Assembly: GCF_002896965.1 (NCBI RefSeq)
Contig: NZ_LYMM01000021.1
Span: 79,004-143,003 of the forward strand
Length of the DNA stretch: 64,000 nucleotides
Origin: Novosphingobium guangzhouense
Lineage (GTDB): Bacteria > Pseudomonadota > Alphaproteobacteria > Sphingomonadales > Sphingomonadaceae
Direction: 5' to 3'
Below the pieces are notes generated by a model, which was not told where the DNA came from, searched no databases, and saw only the letters and a list, made by a program, of their open reading frames with translations. The position numbers and the translations under genes are program-made. This document shows, in pieces, positions 61,540 to 64,000 of the stretch (position 1 is its first letter; every line of letters starts with the position of its first letter).

Positions 61540-62793
61540 ATGGCCAACGCCTGCGAACAGCTTACCGAATATGCCTCCGCCGGGGTCGCCCCGGCGCTGC
61601 GCGCGGTCGATTGCGTTGCGAACGAGATGGCGGCGGGCGCTTTCGGGCGGTTGTTCGGAGCAGGGGGGGCTATGGCCCCGGTGCTCACGATCGTCCTGAC
61701 GCTTTACATCGCGTTCTTCGCGTTCTCACTGCTGACGGGGCGTTCCAGCCTTGGCATCTCGGCGCTTTCCCCGCGCATGTTGCGCCTTGGCGTGGTGCTG
61801 ACTTTCGCGACCAGCTGGGTCGCCTATCAGGGCGTGGTCTGGAACCTTGCCATCGGCGGACCGGACTGGATCGCGGGCCTGCTGATGGGGGCGAAGGGAT
61901 CGGCCACGCAGCTGTTCGGCGACCGCATCGACATCGTCTTTTCGGCGATCAACCAGATTTCCGAAGCTACCTCGCAAGGGGCGCAGGCGTCCAAGGACGG
62001 CGCAGATGGAGCCGCAGGCGCCGCCGGTGCGGCCATCGCCACCAAGGGCGCAGGCGGACTGTTCACCCCTGAAAGCGTCATGTGGATGGGCGCGCTGCTG
62101 CTGCTGCTGGGCACCGTGGGCGTGCTGCTGACCGCGCGCATCGCGCTGGCCGTACTGCTGGCGCTTGGCCCGATCTTCGTCGTGATGGCGCTGTTCGGCG
62201 GTACGCGCGGGCTGACCGCAGGCTGGCTGCGCGGGGTAGTGCTGACCGCGATCACGCCGCTGTTCGTGGTGCTGGGCGGCGGGATCACGCTGGAACTGCT
62301 GGTGCCGATCATCTCGGGCCTCGTCGAAGGTGCCAATGCGGGCGAGATCGACGGGCGCGGCGCGATGGCGTTCTTCCTTGTCGCCTCTGTCCATGTCGCG
62401 CTGATGGTCATGGTGGTGAAAGTCGCCGCGACGATGGTGACCGGCTGGCAGGTCTTCGGCCTCGGCACGTCCGAGCGCGAGCGTGACGCCCCGCAGGGCC
62501 ACGGCGCCGCTCCGGCCCCTGTCGCCACGGCCCCGGCGCCTTCGGTATCCGCGTATCAGAGCCGCACTTCCACCGTTTCGGCCGCCGCTGCTGCGGCAGG
62601 CGCTTCGGCGGCGGGCGGCGATGGCGCAATCCGTTCAAGCGACCGTCGAACCGTGGTAACGCAAATCGCGGGCGGGGGAATCGAACCCTTGCGCGCAAGC
62701 GATTCGTCCACGCGCGCCAAGGGGATCGGCAGCCGGTTCCGCAGCGCATCGAACGACACCGGCAGATTGCCGGCGAAGGAGAAGACACGATGA
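61540..62793 (+). CDS. virB6: VirB6/TrbL-like polytopic membrane protein
   Basis: Inner-membrane channel component. The 417-residue protein has about six hydrophobic segments, with the conserved central stretch ALAVLLALGPIFVVMALFGG and LRGVVLTAITPLFVVLGGGI, and an Ala/Gly-rich loop after the third helix. The C-terminal tail is hydrophilic. The start ATG at 61540 has GGAG ten bases upstream. The stop overlaps virB9 by four bases (ATGA). No VirB5 gene lies between virB4 and this gene. Confidence 0.9.
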   Translation: MANACEQLTEYASAGVAPALRAVDCVANEMAAGAFGRLFGAGGAMAPVLTIVLTLYIAFFAFSLLTGRSSLGISALSPRMLRLGVVLTFATSWVAYQGVVWNLAIGGPDWIAGLLMGAKGSATQLFGDRIDIVFSAINQISEATSQGAQASKDGADGAAGAAGAAIATKGAGGLFTPESVMWMGALLLLLGTVGVLLTARIALAVLLALGPIFVVMALFGGTRGLTAGWLRGVVLTAITPLFVVLGGGITLELLVPIISGLVEGANAGEIDGRGAMAFFLVASVHVALMVMVVKVAATMVTGWQVFGLGTSERERDAPQGHGAAPAPVATAPAPSVSAYQSRTSTVSAAAAAAGASAAGGDGAIRSSDRRTVVTQIAGGGIEPLRASDSSTRAKGIGSRFRSASNDTGRLPAKEKTR

Positions 62794-63683
62794 CCCGCGC
62801 AACCTTGCGCAAAGCCGCGCTTGGCAGCCTTCTGGCCGGCAGCCTTCTGGGCTCCGCCATCCCTGCAAGGGCGGATGACCGTCTTGTGGCCCATGCCTTC
62901 AGCGAGAACGAGGTCGTCCGCATCGACGGCAAGGCCGGCGTTCAGGCAACCATCGCCTTCGGTGACGGCGAGGCGATCGAGAACGTCGCCGTCGGCGATT
63001 CGCAGGCCTGGCAGATCACGCCGAACAAGCGCGCCGACCTGCTCTTCGTGAAGCCGCTGGAAGCAAGCGCCCGCACCAACATGACGGTGGTGACAAACCG
63101 CCACACCTATTTCTTCGACCTTGTCGCCTCCACCAAGGCGCGCCCGCTCTACATGCTGCGCTTCACCTACAAGGATGAACCCAGGCCGCAGGCCGGCCCC
63201 GCCGTTGTCGGGCTGGACGCATCGGAGGCCGCGCTGGCATCGGGCGATCCTTCGGCCGTGCCCGCCGATCCCGCCGCGCTCAACTTCGCATGGAAGCGCG
63301 TGGGGCCGGACAAGCTGCTGCCCGCCCGCATCTATGACGATGGCCAGTCGACCTATCTTCTGTGGCCCGAACAGACTTCGGTGCCCGCGATCCTCGTCAC
63401 CAACGAGAAGGGCGATGAAGGCCCGGTCAACTACGCCGTGCGCGGCGCGACGATCGTGATCGACGATGTGCCCGATACGCTGATCCTGCGTTCGGGCAAG
63501 GCCAAGGCGGAACTGGTCAACGCGCAGCCGCTGGCTTCGCGTCCGGTCCGGCCCCAGGTAACGCCTCAACCCGCAGCACAGCCCACGGCGCCCGTCGCTC
63601 CGGCTGCCGCGCCGACGGTTGCGGCCAATTCGCCCGCGTCCACCGCTGCTCCCGCAACCGCACCCACTTCGCAGGGGAACTGA
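62790..63683 (+). CDS. virB9: VirB9 outer-membrane core component
   Basis: Part of the VirB7-VirB9-VirB10 outer-membrane core. The 297-residue precursor has a signal peptide (MTRATLRKAALGSLLAGSLL, cleaved near IPARA), the N-terminal domain with QATIAFGDGEAIENVAVGDS and NMTVVTNRHTYFFDL, and a C-terminal segment with RIYDDGQSTYLLWPEQTSVP that contacts VirB7/VirB10 in characterised systems, followed by a Pro/Ala-rich tail. It overlaps virB6 directly, so virB7 and virB8 are not between them. Confidence 0.93.
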   Translation: MTRATLRKAALGSLLAGSLLGSAIPARADDRLVAHAFSENEVVRIDGKAGVQATIAFGDGEAIENVAVGDSQAWQITPNKRADLLFVKPLEASARTNMTVVTNRHTYFFDLVASTKARPLYMLRFTYKDEPRPQAGPAVVGLDASEAALASGDPSAVPADPAALNFAWKRVGPDKLLPARIYDDGQSTYLLWPEQTSVPAILVTNEKGDEGPVNYAVRGATIVIDDVPDTLILRSGKAKAELVNAQPLASRPVRPQVTPQPAAQPTAPVAPAAAPTVAANSPASTAAPATAPTSQGN

Positions 63684-63686
63684 TCC

Positions 63687-64000
63687 ATGGCGCCGAACTC
63701 ATCGTCCAATTCGGCTTTCCGCGAGCGTTTCGCTGCCGATGCCGCCACCGATCCGCGTGACGGCGAAGGGGCGCAGGTCATCGATCTGGCCACTCGCAAC
63801 GTCCTGCCGCAAGTGTCGCAGCGCAAGAAGGGGGACGGCCTTGGCCTTGCCGCCGGGGTGCTGATCGTGGCGGCGCTGGGCGGGCTGACGCTGTGGTCGA
63901 TGGATTCGGCCCGCACCGGCCCGGCAGACCTCAAGCCCGCGAACCCGGCCCCGCAGCCCGCGCCCGCTCCGGTCGTCGCCGCGCCTGCAGCAGTGGCTCC
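63687..64000 (+). CDS. virB10: VirB10 core component (3' end outside window)
   Basis: Inner-to-outer-membrane spanning T4SS protein, three bases after virB9. The 104 visible codons give a cytoplasmic N-terminus (APNSSSNSAFRERFAADAAT), one membrane helix at about residues 51-70 (GLGLAAGVLIVAALGGLTLW) and the start of a Pro/Ala-rich periplasmic linker. The rest lies beyond the window. Confidence 0.85.
   Translation, partial: MAPNSSSNSAFRERFAADAATDPRDGEGAQVIDLATRNVLPQVSQRKKGDGLGLAAGVLIVAALGGLTLWSMDSARTGPADLKPANPAPQPAPAPVVAAPAAVA

Noticed and set aside
1..64000. CRISPR arrays, insertion sequences, prophage genes, tRNA or rRNA genes
   Set aside because: No regularly spaced repeats, transposase motifs, phage modules or cloverleaf/rRNA segments were seen.

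Overview
The window is a GC-rich, densely coded chromosomal segment of an alphaproteobacterium, most likely a sphingomonad (Novosphingobium/Sphingomonas type). The pointers are the translationally overlapping genes, the Entner-Doudoroff cluster in the order zwf-edd-glk-eda, the very long NAD-glutamate dehydrogenase, the large TonB-dependent receptor and the alphaproteobacterial Pho cluster. Taxonomy is inferred from gene content and protein style; there is no rRNA in the window. I see no tRNA, CRISPR array, insertion sequence or phage gene. Nearly all of the window is housekeeping or catabolic.

Layout, left to right. 1-1.84 kb: hflC (cut by the window edge) and hflK. 2.06-6.4 kb: an overlapping operon of an Mrp Fe-S carrier, a Tat-exported molybdopterin hydroxylase large subunit without its electron-transfer partner, and ferrochelatase. 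6.5-10.3 kb: a winged-helix regulator and two coupled FAD oxidoreductases. 10.35-13.75 kb: an HscC-type Hsp70 with a degenerate J-like membrane protein. 13.9-18.6 kb: a sucrose/levan cluster (LacI regulator, SUT-like transporter, GH68 enzyme, ROK fructokinase) with a LacI-type operator. 18.8-23.5 kb: a 1588-residue glutamate dehydrogenase. 23.6-27.4 kb: an Lrp-type regulator divergent from phenylalanine/tyrosine catabolism (phhA-hppD-VOC-maiA). 27.4-34.2 kb: an HAD phosphatase and an arginine succinyltransferase operon with an M20 peptidase and a DUF1338 dioxygenase in unusual positions. 34.3-35.4 kb: nitronate monooxygenase. 35.4-43.3 kb: zwf-edd-glk-eda plus a PEP-carboxylase-like protein with altered active-site motifs.

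43.6-52.1 kb is a full phosphate regulon: a soluble PhoR, an OprP/OprO-like porin, PstSCAB, PhoU and PhoB, with tandem 11-bp-spaced PhoB half-sites ahead of both pstS and the porin and one ahead of phoR. Next comes a UPF0016 manganese exporter under a clear yybP-ykoY riboswitch. Then follow a TonB receptor and a large surface lipoprotein, transcribed together and with Pho-box-like motifs upstream, and a small divergent TPR protein. The right edge (58.4-64 kb) is the start of a type IV secretion operon: virB2, virB3, virB4, virB6, virB9 and a partial virB10, with no virB5, virB7 or virB8 in between.

How it fits together: sucrose or levan is split by the GH68 enzyme, and the sugars are phosphorylated by fructokinase and glucokinase and fed through Zwf, Edd and Eda to pyruvate. 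Amino-acid catabolism (Phe/Tyr, Arg, Glu) feeds the TCA cycle. The phosphate block links an outer-membrane porin, an ABC importer and possibly a lipoprotein/TonB receptor pair. The strongest candidates for something undescribed are the PEPC-like protein in the Entner-Doudoroff operon, the lipoprotein/TonB pair beside the Pho cluster, the variant ast operon and the HscC/J-like pair.
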